Assembly (NCBI RefSeq): GCF_964204645.1
Contig: NC_134028.1
Span: 14,871,263 to 14,931,262, forward strand
Source: Tubulanus polymorphus
Lineage: Eukaryota > Nemertea > Palaeonemertea > Tubulaniformes > Tubulanidae
Direction: 5' to 3'
DNA: 60,000 nucleotides
In this document: in pieces, positions 8,771-17,998 of the stretch
How the letters are laid out: each line of letters starts with the position of its first letter
How positions within the stretch are numbered: position 1 is the first letter of the stretch
Notes under the pieces: generated by a model
Told to the model about the DNA's origin: nothing
Databases searched by the model: none
Seen by the model: only the letters and a program-made list of their open reading frames with translations
Translations under genes and position numbers: made by a program

Positions 8771-9144
8771 TTTATTAATCTAAAAGATTTTAGTGGTAAC
8801 TCTAGCTATCTAAAAGATATACTAAATAGAAATATATTTAAAGTTTTCATATTTAGTGCCCCCCCCCCCTTTCCCTACTTCATAATAATTACAAAAAACA
8901 GTACTTACATTTAGAACTGTAAACCTTAACTCCGAATTGTGTTTCGATAGATAAATCCTAATCGTTCTGTATATGCCGTTTGTTCAGTAAGAGAGCGGCG
9001 ATCCAGTATGTGTAATACATACTTGCGCAACAGTAAATATCAGAGGTATGATTCATTATGTCGAAATACATACTCAACAGGCGCCGTGCGTCACTATGGC
9101 AACTATAGCAACAGGTGTTTTTGTAAAAAATCAAGAGTCATGTA

Positions 9145-9198
9145 TTATAGTATATTGATTTTACATGTTGGACAGTAGTACTTCTTATTTGCTTCCAT
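9145..9198 (-). pseudogene. Remnant of the terminal CxxC zinc-finger gene
   Basis: Seventeen codons reading MEANKKYYCPTCKINIL and a stop. They match the start of the 75-residue gene at 43085-43312 in copy C (GANKYYCPTCKINID). The start follows the T-run and TTAAAATGG context. The rest of the gene is gone at this copy. Confidence 0.6.
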
Positions 9199-9277
9199 TT
9201 TAACACTAAATTTTTTATTAAAATTGATTTTAGAAGTTATTCATTTATATGTTATTCATATATATGAATATTTTAAG

Positions 9278-9412
9278 AGTAATAGGGATAATAGGGGTTC
9301 AGGTTAAAGGTTGAAGGGGTGAGTGAGTAAAAAAATGAAAAATAAATTCGAGCGTGCGAGAATTTATTTTTTATTTTTTACGAGCTCGACCGTTCGACCT
9401 TTGGCTGTTACT
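9278..9412. repeat. Palindromic right end of Polinton A
   Basis: The segment starts AGTAATAGGGATAATAGGGG and ends with CGACCGTTCGACC and CTGTTACT, so its two ends are inverted copies. The centre is a near-perfect hairpin of ATGAAAAATAAATTC and its complement around GAGCGTGCGAG. The equivalent segment in copy C is 42565-42960. The outer end begins AGTAAT like the terminal repeat of copy B. The inference is that this is the element terminus. Confidence 0.6.
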
Positions 9413-10376
9413 TCATGATACTCCCGACTACTTTCTATAAAAAGAAAAACGGAAGTATGGGGAGACATTGTTGTTTTGCTTTATCCCGTATTCTAATCAA
9501 ATTTATTTAGTATAACAGTTATAGAATGATTTTAAGAAAGATAGTGGATCATAATGAAGTTCCGAATCAAAAGTATTTATAATAATTCAAAAAGAAATAA
9601 TCAGTGGTACCGTAATTTGAGACAAATACTAAAGTTTCGAAAATATATTTAATTTGAATATCCTGGATGTTAATTGAGAACAAAGTCTCTATAATCGCTA
9701 AGGTGTTATGAAAATTAATTTGTGTTAAATGTTAATACTAGCTCTCTAAAGTTTCTCTTGTTGTATACGTCTGTTGGTAACTCGCAGAGAATAGCAGTTC
9801 TCTCAACAATGATAAGCAAGGAGTGAGTAAATCATTCCGCGTCATGACAGGAGGGTTGGAAGGAAAAAGTTAGTTCAGCAAATCAGTTTTGAAAATAATT
9901 TTAGATCAGCAAATCATTAAGGCTAAATTCTATATGTCCAAAACATTCATGACAGTTAGGTTGCTACTCCTTGCCAAAAGTCGAGTGGGAGAGTCGGTAT
10001 TTAAGAATGCCGATTCTTTCTATAAAAGGGACCCGCAGTCTTGAGAGAAAAGACACTAAAAAGATACTCGATAGAGATTCGATAGATACTTGTTAGAAGC
10101 TTGTTTGGGACTTGATTCAGGACGGGTTACCAGCAGGAGAGTACAATAGGAACTTAGAGCTAGGAACTGGACTGTGTTTTAACTGGGAAGCTTAGATTAA
10201 GTATCAAGGTAAATAAAATTCATTTTACTATTATTATATTCATTCAAATTTCTGGTATATCTAGTTTTTACTTGGGTTTGTGCGCGGACACGTTCTCTCG
10301 CCAGGGACCGATCATCGCTTTTATTATTATACGACTAAGGAGAGGATTGTGACCGGCGTATCACTATACTGAAAAG
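9413..10376. other. Non-coding flank with a promoter-like stretch
   Basis: I see no gene. A TATA box with good context (CTATAAAAGGGACC, about 10020-10035), a leader-like stretch and an AATAAA at about 10213 give the look of a retroelement LTR or an orphan promoter. No primer-binding site or coding region follows. Otherwise unremarkable. Confidence 0.35.
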
Positions 10377-10694
10377 AACGCAGTCTCAAATGTTTTGTGA
10401 CTTTCTCAAAATGTATCAAAAATTTAACAAATTTTTAGTTCATAAGTCCTCAAATATTCATAAATGAACAGTTAAAAATTGTTGAAACATGTCGACTCTG
10501 CCGTAAAATCAACCTATTAACAATCCGGAATTTGGGATAATATTGGGCTTTAGAGAACATAATGCCCCCGAGGTCTTCACATTTACAGAAAAGATTACGT
10601 AAGTGATTCACGCGCAGCGCGCGATAGGCGCACAATAGAAATCTGAGCAGCGCGTTCTTTGAGTGTCACCAATTAAGAGGACCGCTATTATGAA

Positions 10695-11035
10695 AATTGA
10701 CTGCGGGAGGAATATTCCTCCCAATGTCAATCGATGGAAACTTGACCATGGGGTCCGATATTCAAAGAATTGACTTTGGGAGGAATATTCCTCCCAAGGT
10801 CAAACGAAGAGAATTTGACCTTCAGGTCTGATATTCAAAGTATCGACGTCGGGAGGATTGTTCCTCCCTATGTCAAACCATGGACGTATAATCTAGTTTA
10901 TACGTCCATGGTCAAACGAAGGAAAATGGACCTGGTCTGATATTCGAAATATTGTCATTTGTCAACTGAAGGAAAATGAACCCGAGTCTTAGATTCAAAG
11001 CATATTGATTTAGGGAGGAATTTTTCCTCCCACCA
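10695..11035. repeat. Tandem array with GGGAGGAATATTCCTCCC palindromes
   Basis: About four to five diverged units of roughly 73 bp. Each carries the palindrome GGGAGGAATATTCCTCCC or a variant (10705-10722, 10778-10795, 10851-10868, 11013-11031) and a phrase like TTGACC-x-GGTCTGATATTCAAAG. A further perfect palindrome, CCATGGACGTATA with its complement, lies at about 10873-10907. Confidence 0.8.
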
Positions 11036-13262
11036 CTAAACGCTATAACCTGAAATTTTAGAAAGATAGGTGTTTTGGGTGTAATTAGTTTTTTTAAAGC
11101 CATAAAGCCGGTAGATTTATGAATTTCGAGTGATACGATACACATTGTTCGAGGTAATGAGACGGTATGAGACATAGGCCTACATACAATTCAAGAAAAC
11201 TAAATAGATTTTGTATTTTCCTTGTCTAACAGTAAATTGCTATAACTTTGTTGACAATCAATTGTAATCAGATTGTAATCATGCCCTTCCCGATAAACAT
11301 GTAGAGGGGATTCGTAATTAAAACACGTGCATAACATAGAAATTAAGTTTTGATTATACAGGGAATATATTAGGACTGCTTACAAATTTTCACAAGACTG
11401 CGATAAATCTAAATAGCTTAACGGCACGAGTTTAGCTAATTTACGGGTTTAAAGGTTCATTTTCAGAGTCAATGGACGTAATTTGATAAATGCATTCTTT
11501 AAATGGAAATTCTATAGTAATCGATACAAATCATTTATATTAGGTGTTTTGTGTTAATTAAGAATGGTAATTCAAGGATAAAAGATCGTTATGAAGCTAA
11601 TACATTTCATTCGTGTGGATTCTTCTCTCATTACTAGCGTTAATAAGAGATTCGCGTGTCACGCATGATAAAAAAAATTATTCGAGTCGTATTTCTTTCA
11701 TTTACGATCGCAAATTAGCCATTGTCCTAGTGAGCATTATTCTCATTTATATGTATAAGTGTATTCGGTATGAGGGTTTGTTTCTTTCTTCACTCCTGTA
11801 TATACAATTCAGAAATAGGAGTTAATAAGGAGGTTTTACTCCTAACCGAACTCAGTTCCCATTCAGTTCAGTTCAAGTTTATATGCATGGAGATCTATGA
11901 AATAAGGGAAAATACAATCCAGCCTACTAGCCACTGAACGTTAGCACCCAGAAAACGTCAAGAATTTGCAGAGAGAAAACATTATGTTACAAAAATATCG
12001 GATAAAATTCATTCTAAACATGCGTTACTAAGCCCAGAACTCCAGATATCGGGATGTTATGTCTAAGGCAGATTTCTCCCTTTATGACACAACCATTTAA
12101 TTACTCATGTGACCATTATGTTTAAACACCTCTCACAATCAAGCTTAAGATTTAGTGGTCTGCGGTATGAATGCTTTAGTATTGATTCATATACGAAGCA
12201 TTATAGTCTTTACATTGAAATTAGTTGATAGAATGCATCTTACTTTTTCTCGACTTAAAAATTATTATTTGATTGACATACTACGGATTCGGAAACTAGT
12301 TGATTAAAAGCACAAACGCATATAGTCGCTATCCTGGTAATTAAATCGACTTAAAAATCGATTGATTGTTATTGAAATGATGAAAGTTGAAAAAGACAAT
12401 CAACGTTTTTATGAGATATATGTTTCGTTGTTCGTGATATTCATCATACACCAATGTCTAGTAAAATTAACAATTCAAAGTTACTACAAAACTTGCAAAT
12501 TCTAATGTTTATTTAGCGGCAATTTTCCAACGTTTATCCAAAGATTGAAATACTTCATTAATACTAAACTAATACTAAAAGTTATCGCACTGGTAAAATG
12601 ATATTTCAAATTTCAAATAGTAATTCAAAGATATTTCAAATAAAAAGTTTCAACAATTTATCGCATCGCACAGCAAAATTCGTGAAATACATTTTTGATT
12701 TACGGGTGCCTCATAGGCCTGTCATCACTTGTACATTGTCATAATGAATTCTCTTTAATTGAGCAATATTTACTTAGGACTTAATCACTGACTTTCTATA
12801 GATAATGAGCTATACAAAGCCTAAACCGATAAAATTCAGTGGCTTGTTATTGTCAGCTTGCTTGTATACCAAGCTTCGCTAACATAAACGATGATGTTGC
12901 CCTTTTAACTGAAATCTTGACGTATCAAATTATAGATAAATAAAACTGCAAAAATTGCTTCAATCGTTTTTACGCATGAGGAATCGATCTTGATTTGAAA
13001 GGCACTTGTTGACATGTGGGGAAAAATTGAAAATTTTCACAGAAATCCTTTAAAACGATTCCAGTTATTTTGGACTTAATTTTGCAATACAAACGAAAAC
13101 ATACCAGCGGCAGCAAATCATAAACTCTTTAATTGGTATTCTTAGGGGATTTTTACCGGGGAATTTCTACCATTACCGTGTAGACGAGCCGGTAACAAAA
13201 AACCTTTGGAAACAACAAATTATTCGCTTGTATAAATTTACGCCACTTTTGATAGGACTGCC

Positions 13263-13298
13263 CATGGACTCTAAAACGAAATCGTTTTAGAGTCCATG
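13263..13298. repeat. 36 bp palindrome
   Basis: CATGGACTCTAAAACGA is followed by its inverted copy with no real loop, directly inside the right inverted arm of the 3 kb element. Confidence 0.85.
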
Positions 13299-13431
13299 AT
13301 TTTACGGCAGAGTCGACATGTTTCAACAATTTTTAACTGTTCATTTATGAATATTTGAGGACTTATGAACTAAAAATTAGTTAAATTTTTGATACATTTT
13401 GAGAAAGTCACAAAACATTTGAGACTGCGTT

Positions 13432-14406
13432 AAAGAAAATGTGCTGATTTGTGATAATATATCGTTTTTTCCAAGTTTGTATATATTTCTAAGTGTTTAG
13501 AATGATTAATGTATGTGAGACAGAATTATACTGAATGAAACTGTAAATAATAGAATATTTTTAGAAGTTTATAATAGAAAATGAGTATACGTAATTCTTA
13601 TCTCATTATTTTTTAGAGTTTTCCTTCTGATTAATCCACTTCATGTCTTATCCCGGGTTTCCTTAGGGTTTTTCCTGTCTATCATTTCATTCTCTAGCCT
13701 CTAGTACTTATGATTTACGAGACATTAAGGGATTATTCTTGGTCATAGTATAATGATCCGCAGCTGAATTGTACTTTCAAAAAGATCAAACGATTTGTAT
13801 ACGTAGGTTTCTTGGCATGTCCTGGGAGAACACACGCTTTGTTCGTTATGTACGATAATACATTATCCGCCTTAATGGTTGTTTGTCTGAAACATTTATA
13901 CTTGTATCAGACGAGCATTCTAAATCATTTGAAGGTAATCACGGCGCTGTAGTCATGAGAAGAATTCGTGGAAATGAGCAATTATGAAATAAACTTATGA
14001 AACACTCGCTGACCCTTAGTCTGATAAATCGATAATAAGGAGTAATATTAATGAGTAATATTAAAAAGCAATATTAAAGAGTTTTATTATTTTAATTAAT
14101 AATAGTTTGTGTGTTTAAATTTGAATGTACCAATAATGATAAAGAATATAAATAAGAAAGATGATATTTCGGCTTACATTGTATATTACTATTTAGACAA
14201 AATTAAATATCGTTCATTATGGGAATTGTGTTCATTGGATAAGTTAAAATAAATGAGTTCGAGGGTTGGAAAAATAGCATATATGTTATCTCTTCGGTGC
14301 GGTTGAGAAGGAGAGCAGACCGGCAGGTATCATGACGTCGAGGGTCGGGTTAAAGTTAGCGGCGAATGAAAAGTCTAGGAATCAGGACCCCAGTCATGGT
14401 GCACGG
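13432..14406. other. Non-coding DNA left of Polinton B
   Basis: No gene, RNA or repeat recognised. The last 150 bases are richer in G and C and look like ordinary host sequence interrupted by the Polinton. Confidence 0.5.
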
Positions 14407-14412
14407 CTAGTT
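14407..14412. repeat. Target-site duplication, left (CTAGTT)
   Basis: CTAGTT directly precedes the left terminal repeat and recurs directly after the right one at 32108-32113. Six-base duplications are the signature of Polinton integrases. Confidence 0.9.
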
Positions 14413-14537
14413 AGTAATTAGAAAAGTGGGGTTTCAGATCAGAGGGCGAGAGGGCGAGACACCACTCATCACCACAAGTAATTTTTTTTCCTAACACTCA
14501 TCACCACAAGTAATTTTTTTTTCCTAATAAATGGGAG
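14413..14537 (+). repeat. Left inverted terminal repeat of Polinton B
   Basis: Matches the reverse complement of 31985-32107 with only small differences. It starts AGTAATTAGAAAAGTGGGG, contains an AGGGCGAG doublet, then two copies of a 32 bp unit (CACTCATCACCACAAGTAAT plus a T-run and CCTAA). The second copy leads straight into the ATAAATGGG start of the zinc-finger gene. A third copy of the unit sits at about 14835-14868 before the next gene. So the repeat is also promoter sequence, and homology continues into coding DNA. Confidence 0.9.
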
Positions 14538-14728
14538 ACAGTGAGTTCCAAACAGAAAAAAGTGATGTTAATGAAAATCAATATTATTGTCCATATTGTA
14601 AAAAATACATCGATAAACCTTACATGGAAAATGTTAGAAATTATATTGATTCACTAGAAATAAAAGATACAATTGAAATTTTAGAAATATTACGTAGTAA
14701 AATTGTGACACACATAAACAGTGAGTGA
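14531..14728 (+). pseudogene. Truncated inverted copy of the zinc-finger/polymerase-leader gene
   Basis: A 65-residue reading frame. Its first part (QYYCPYCKKYIDK) and second part (PYMENVRNYIDSLEIKDTIE) match two separate segments of the 209-residue gene at 31362-31991. About 100 codons between them are missing, and the sequence diverges after SKI. It is therefore an extension of the terminal repeat with an internal deletion. It might still be expressed from the duplicated promoter unit. Confidence 0.75.
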
Positions 14729-14868
14729 GCGTAACAACAGCTGCGCGTGTGTTAACTGTACTTGGATAAATAGAGTGAGGCTTGGGTGAGAACAGTTAAT
14801 AGCGTGTTTGTTATATACAGGGGAAGTAATCCCCACTCATCACCACAAGTAATTTGTTTTCCTTATAA

Positions 14869-15195
14869 ATGGGAGATAGAAAAGCATTCTTAGCAACAAT
14901 AAATAACAGAATAAAACCAGCAAAAAAACAATTTGAAATAAAAAAGTTAGTTGATGTTACAAAAGAAATTGAACATAAAATATTGAAATTAGAAAAGATA
15001 AAAACTAAATATGGAGAGAAAGTATCAGCTAATTTAAGCTACTGTAATGTTAGTACATCACGAGAATTTAAAGTGTTTTTACCCGATAAATGGGTTTCAT
15101 TGAGTACAGAGGAATTGAAAGATTTAGTAGGATTTAAAATAATATATCATGGGAAAAATGAAGACGGTCATCATGATTTGGAAATTGTTGATTAA
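14869..15195 (+). CDS. Small OB-fold-like protein, candidate ssDNA-binding factor
   Basis: A 108-residue protein with a basic helical start and the pattern IKTKYGEKVSANLSY, FKVFLPDKW, LSTEELKDL, then FKIIYHGKNEDGHHDLEI. The alternating hydrophobic strands and the ending resemble small OB-fold proteins, but that is an inference from pattern only. A homologue (YGDKLVIHLEYEG, YLPDRFHRLSSEDLEEL, YKGKNEKGHHEIDF) lies between penton and polymerase in copy C (55700-56054). Here it has moved next to the left terminus and starts under a third copy of the terminal promoter unit. A role in replication is plausible. Confidence 0.65.
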   Translation: MGDRKAFLATINNRIKPAKKQFEIKKLVDVTKEIEHKILKLEKIKTKYGEKVSANLSYCNVSTSREFKVFLPDKWVSLSTEELKDLVGFKIIYHGKNEDGHHDLEIVD

Positions 15196-15196
15196 A

Positions 15197-16198
15197 TAAA
15201 AAATAAAAATAATGAATATCTAGAATCCAAAATGACCTTAGTCGTTTTATAAACAACTACAATCATACAGTACATCTGTTACATGTTATTATAAGAGAGT
15301 GTTTCATTTGAATATTGATCGATCAAACAGGTGTTGCACAACGCTGTTGTTATATAATAAGCACGCAGTACATATAACACACAAGCCAGTTAGCCGGTAT
15401 TGAATTACTGCGTTTTCATTAGTTGCTGAAAACGAGGTTTATTTAAATTAGCTCGGCCGTGACGACAGGAGGATAGTCATCATTCTCTCGTGATTAAAAG
15501 GAATATTTCAATGTTTTTACGGTAAGTTTTAGCAAAATTGCCCTATCCTCGACCTACAGAGTTTTCAGGGGATAAGCATCCCATTATTGAAAGGCGCCAC
15601 GGGACGCTTATCCCCCGTCATTTCTACTTACACCCCCGGCGACCCACGTCAACCGGGATCTCCTTCAATGATTGGTAGAAATCACATTATATTAAAGGCG
15701 CCTAATGTAATTTCTACCAACCTCGAAATTCGAAACCGAAGGAGAAACCCGGAGAGTGGACGAAGGTGCATTTTCAAAATGCCTCTGCTGGCCAGAGCTA
15801 CTCCAGTGGTTGAATGAATTACCTTATATACTTAGCTAAAACACCTAAGTAAATGTTGTTGGTGCTAAAAAAATATGTGAAATTTGAAATTATAAATTAT
15901 TCCGAATGAAAAGAATGTAAGAATGAAAACTGATAAATGAATTATGTATTTTTAACTTAATTATGATATAATTTTTAATCAAATTAGTAATCAATTACTA
16001 TGTTAATTGATTAACAAATTCAAATTCAAATATTCAAATAAAAACAAAATAAATTAATAAAAATAATGAATATCTAGAATCCGAAATGACTTATCTGGAC
16101 AATTTAATTGCTCCACAGTGATAGACAAAAGTAGTGAGATGGTGCCGTACGGTGATATGGTGATATTCAATTATTTTTTTTGCTTTTTTTCTAAAATA
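15197..16198. other. Non-coding left arm with two hairpins and a stranded promoter
   Basis: No convincing gene. It contains the motif ATATCTAGAATCC-x-AAATGAC near 15217 and again at 16066-16110, and two hairpins at 15568-15720. At 16172-16198 is a forward-oriented copy of the promoter that belongs to the 201-residue gene in copies A and C (TTTTTTTTGCTTTTTTTCTA). That promoter now faces the tail of a reverse-strand gene. Confidence 0.6.
15568..15720. repeat. Two hairpins with a shared AAAGGCGCC loop
   Basis: Hairpin one: GGGGATAAGCATCCC at 15568-15582 pairs with 15601-15615. Hairpin two: TTGGTAGAAATCACATTA at 15672-15689 pairs with 15703-15720. The stems are unrelated, but both loops carry AAAGGCGCC. 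The GC content is higher than in the surrounding element. Confidence 0.8.
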
Positions 16199-16567
16199 TT
16201 AATCCATTTTTTTTATTATCAATTTTGGAATTTCAGAAGTACTTTCATTTTTGATAGCAGTTGGTTCAGAATTACTAATATCATGAATTTTATTTGATTT
16301 CTTATACCAATTACACCCAATCAAAATGAATACAATTACAAATCCAACTGTAAAATATAAATATTTATCAAATATTCTACTATCAGAAGGAGTAGAAATA
16401 ACAATATTTTCACCATTTTTATTAACATTTTTATTACTTATTTTTTCTTTTACAGCTTTTTTATATTCTTGTGATTTAATTCCTAATTGTCGAGACCATT
16501 CAATTTGTTTCTGAGTTCTCGGTTTTTTCTTCACAGTTAATTCCTTCACTTCTTTCACCTCGCTCAT
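16199..16567 (-). CDS. Small single-pass membrane protein with SRQLG motif
   Basis: A 122-residue homologue of 6140-6502 and 46205-46573. N-terminal motif RTQKQIEWSRQLGIKSQEYK, basic run, polar linker, membrane segment YLYFTVGFVIVFILIGCNWY (about 68-87) and a short lysine-rich tail. Its start lies inside the end of the 201-residue gene (68-base overlap in another frame). In copies A and C the overlap is 8 and 17 bases, so the close coupling is conserved. Function unknown. Confidence 0.75.
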   Translation of the reverse strand: MSEVKEVKELTVKKKPRTQKQIEWSRQLGIKSQEYKKAVKEKISNKNVNKNGENIVISTPSDSRIFDKYLYFTVGFVIVFILIGCNWYKKSNKIHDISNSEPTAIKNESTSEIPKLIIKKMD

Positions 16568-17105
16568 TTATTATAGAAATATTTTTACTTTCAATATTTG
16601 AAAATGTTATAACTCCAGTTGATAATAATGTCATAAATCCACCTAATTGAAATGATAAATATCCAATCCATTTATTTAATTCAGTCATAACTAAATAATC
16701 ATTTTTTAAATCGGAATATAATCTATTTTCATTTTCAATTGGTAGTATATAATTACATAATTTACTATAACCTTTTACTACATTTTCTGATATCGTGTCA
16801 TTAATTCTAGCTGTTCTCGCGGCTTCATAAATCTTAAATAATCTAATAATTTCATCTGATTTCATTGTATCTAATTCATTATAAGTTAAATTTTTACCGA
16901 CAAAATTTTTACATTTTCCAGATGCTATTAATATTTCTAATTGATGTTTACAGTAAAGATAATATTCATAATTATTATTTGTTGTAACATTATTTAAAGC
17001 ACCATCATCTGGAGTTAATTTTGTTTCTGTTATTCCTAAATCATCTAAAGTTTTTTCAATTGAAACATCACCATTTTTAGATTTTATTTTCTTTTCACCT
17101 CCCAT
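16500..17105 (-). CDS. Conserved Polinton protein (201-residue family)
   Basis: A 201-residue protein: charged N terminus with EKTLDDLGITE, then YLYCKHQLEILIASGKCKNF, YEAARTARINDTISENVVKG and a C-terminal hydrophobic segment FQLGGFMTLLSTGVITFSNI. The start follows AATTTTTTTGTTATATAAATG. The gene pair with 16199-16567 is kept, but the pair faces the opposite way from copies A and C relative to the element end. Confidence 0.75.
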   Translation of the reverse strand: MGGEKKIKSKNGDVSIEKTLDDLGITETKLTPDDGALNNVTTNNNYEYYLYCKHQLEILIASGKCKNFVGKNLTYNELDTMKSDEIIRLFKIYEAARTARINDTISENVVKGYSKLCNYILPIENENRLYSDLKNDYLVMTELNKWIGYLSFQLGGFMTLLSTGVITFSNIESKNISIINERGERSEGINCEEKTENSETN

Positions 17106-17380
17106 TTATATAACAAAAAAATTAATTATGTGATGTTGCAACTAGAATTTAACTAGAATGTAACTAGAATTCAACTAGATTAACAAGCTAGTTGAAATAT
17201 TGTTGTTTTTATTTATTTCTTGTTAAATCTAGTTGATTTTTGTTTCAACTACTAACAACTAGAATTCAACTAGAATGTAACTAGAATTAAAATAGATTAA
17301 CAAGCTAGTTAAAATATTGTTAAATCTATTTGATTTTTGTTACAACTACCAATAACTAGAATTCAACTAGATTAACAAAC
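17106..17380. repeat. Irregular tandem repeats around AACTAGAAT
   Basis: The phrases AACTAGAATTCAACTAGA, AACAAGCTAGTTGAAATATTG and relatives recur about a dozen times between the 201 and ATPase genes, in both orientations. The same CTAGTT words recur in the spacer after the HNH gene in copy C (45405-45560). The element target duplication is also CTAGTT, probably by chance. Confidence 0.7.
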
Positions 17381-17389
17381 TAATTGAAT

Positions 17390-17998
17390 TTAAATAAATT
17401 CATATTTAAATGGGTGTTGTAATCTAAATAGTAATTTTGATCTTTTAATATTTTTCAACTCATCCATATATTCATTATGTAAATCATGTGGAATAATATC
17501 ATTTTCCTCAAGTGCATTTTTCATCGATTTTCTATCTTTATTGTAGAATAAAACTAGAAATCTAATGTTTTCTCTAAAGTCTTTAACAATTGAATTATAT
17601 TTTTGATTTAAAACCCAAGTTGTTATCCCAAAATGTCTGCCAGAGAAAGCTAAATAACATAACTCACTTTCTCTAACTTTTGAATCATGTAGATTAGCAC
17701 AATCATCTATGATAAATAATGTATTTGATCCTTTATAAATATCAATTGCTATTTTTATACAATTATCTAAATTTTCTTTTACTGTTTTAGGATCTAATAT
17801 AATAAATTTATTATTTCTAGTAATATTTCTATCATAAGTTTGATTAAATTCATATGTTGGACAAAATAATACTATATTATCAAAATAGTTTTTGTAAACA
17901 GTTTCTAATAAATTTAATATAAAATAAGTTTTTCCACAATTTGTTACACCAGAAATTAACATATTATGAGGCTCAAATATAAATAATTCCTTATTTAT
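17390..17998 (-). CDS. Genome-packaging ATPase (FtsK/HerA-A32 type)
   Basis: About 200 residues. Walker A GVTNCGKT is near residue 17 and Walker B LFIIDDCA near residue 87. A conserved RESELCYLAFSGRHFGITTW stretch and an Asn-Gln sensor-like NQKYNSIVKDFREN follow. The frame is open through to 17998, directly after the integrase stop. The codon at the conserved start position is ATA here rather than ATG, so initiation may shift to the ATG at 17960-17962, which keeps both Walker motifs but loses 12 residues. It translocates DNA into the capsid. Confidence 0.85.
   Translation of the reverse strand: MNKELFIFEPHNMLISGVTNCGKTYFILNLLETVYKNYFDNIVLFCPTYEFNQTYDRNITRNNKFIILDPKTVKENLDNCIKIAIDIYKGSNTLFIIDDCANLHDSKVRESELCYLAFSGRHFGITTWVLNQKYNSIVKDFRENIRFLVLFYNKDRKSMKNALEENDIIPHDLHNEYMDELKNIKRSKLLFRLQHPFKYEFI

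Larger units (their letters stand above)
1..9412. mobile_element. Polinton/Maverick copy A, rearranged, left part outside window
   Basis: This segment holds a Polinton gene set: polymerase fragment, small membrane-protein genes, a capsid remnant, a zinc-finger gene, packaging ATPase, integrase, two conserved overlapping genes and an HNH nuclease. Order and sequence match copy C read in the opposite direction. The first 577 bases are inverted relative to the rest, and most of the capsid and coiled-coil genes are deleted at about position 2290. The right end is taken as the end of a palindromic segment at 9412, because the same palindrome occupies the equivalent place in copy C. No target duplication can be tested since the other end is missing. 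The Polinton assignment is secure; the exact right boundary is inferred. Confidence 0.85.
10377..13431. mobile_element. 3 kb non-autonomous element with 135 bp inverted ends
   Basis: Bases 10377-10511 and 13297-13431 are near-perfect inverted copies, beginning AACGCAGTCTCAAATG and ending CTCTGCCGTAAAATCA. The interior holds no transposase or long reading frame. No clear target duplication is visible (flanks CTGAAAAG and AAAGAAAA), so the superfamily is undecided. The interior includes a palindrome-bearing tandem array. Confidence 0.65.

Noticed and set aside
11613-11825. 70-residue forward reading frame
   Set aside because: No recognisable family, no start motif and isolated in non-coding DNA.
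15587-15817. 76-residue forward reading frame in the left arm of copy B
   Set aside because: Its sequence is made of the two hairpins and has no relative in copies A or C.
17140-17170. CTAGTT in the spacer repeats as a second insertion site
   Set aside because: No terminal repeat next to it; simply a word within the local repeats.
17106-17380. CRISPR-like array from the AACTAGAAT repeats
   Set aside because: Unit and spacer lengths are irregular, copies occur in both orientations and the DNA is animal.
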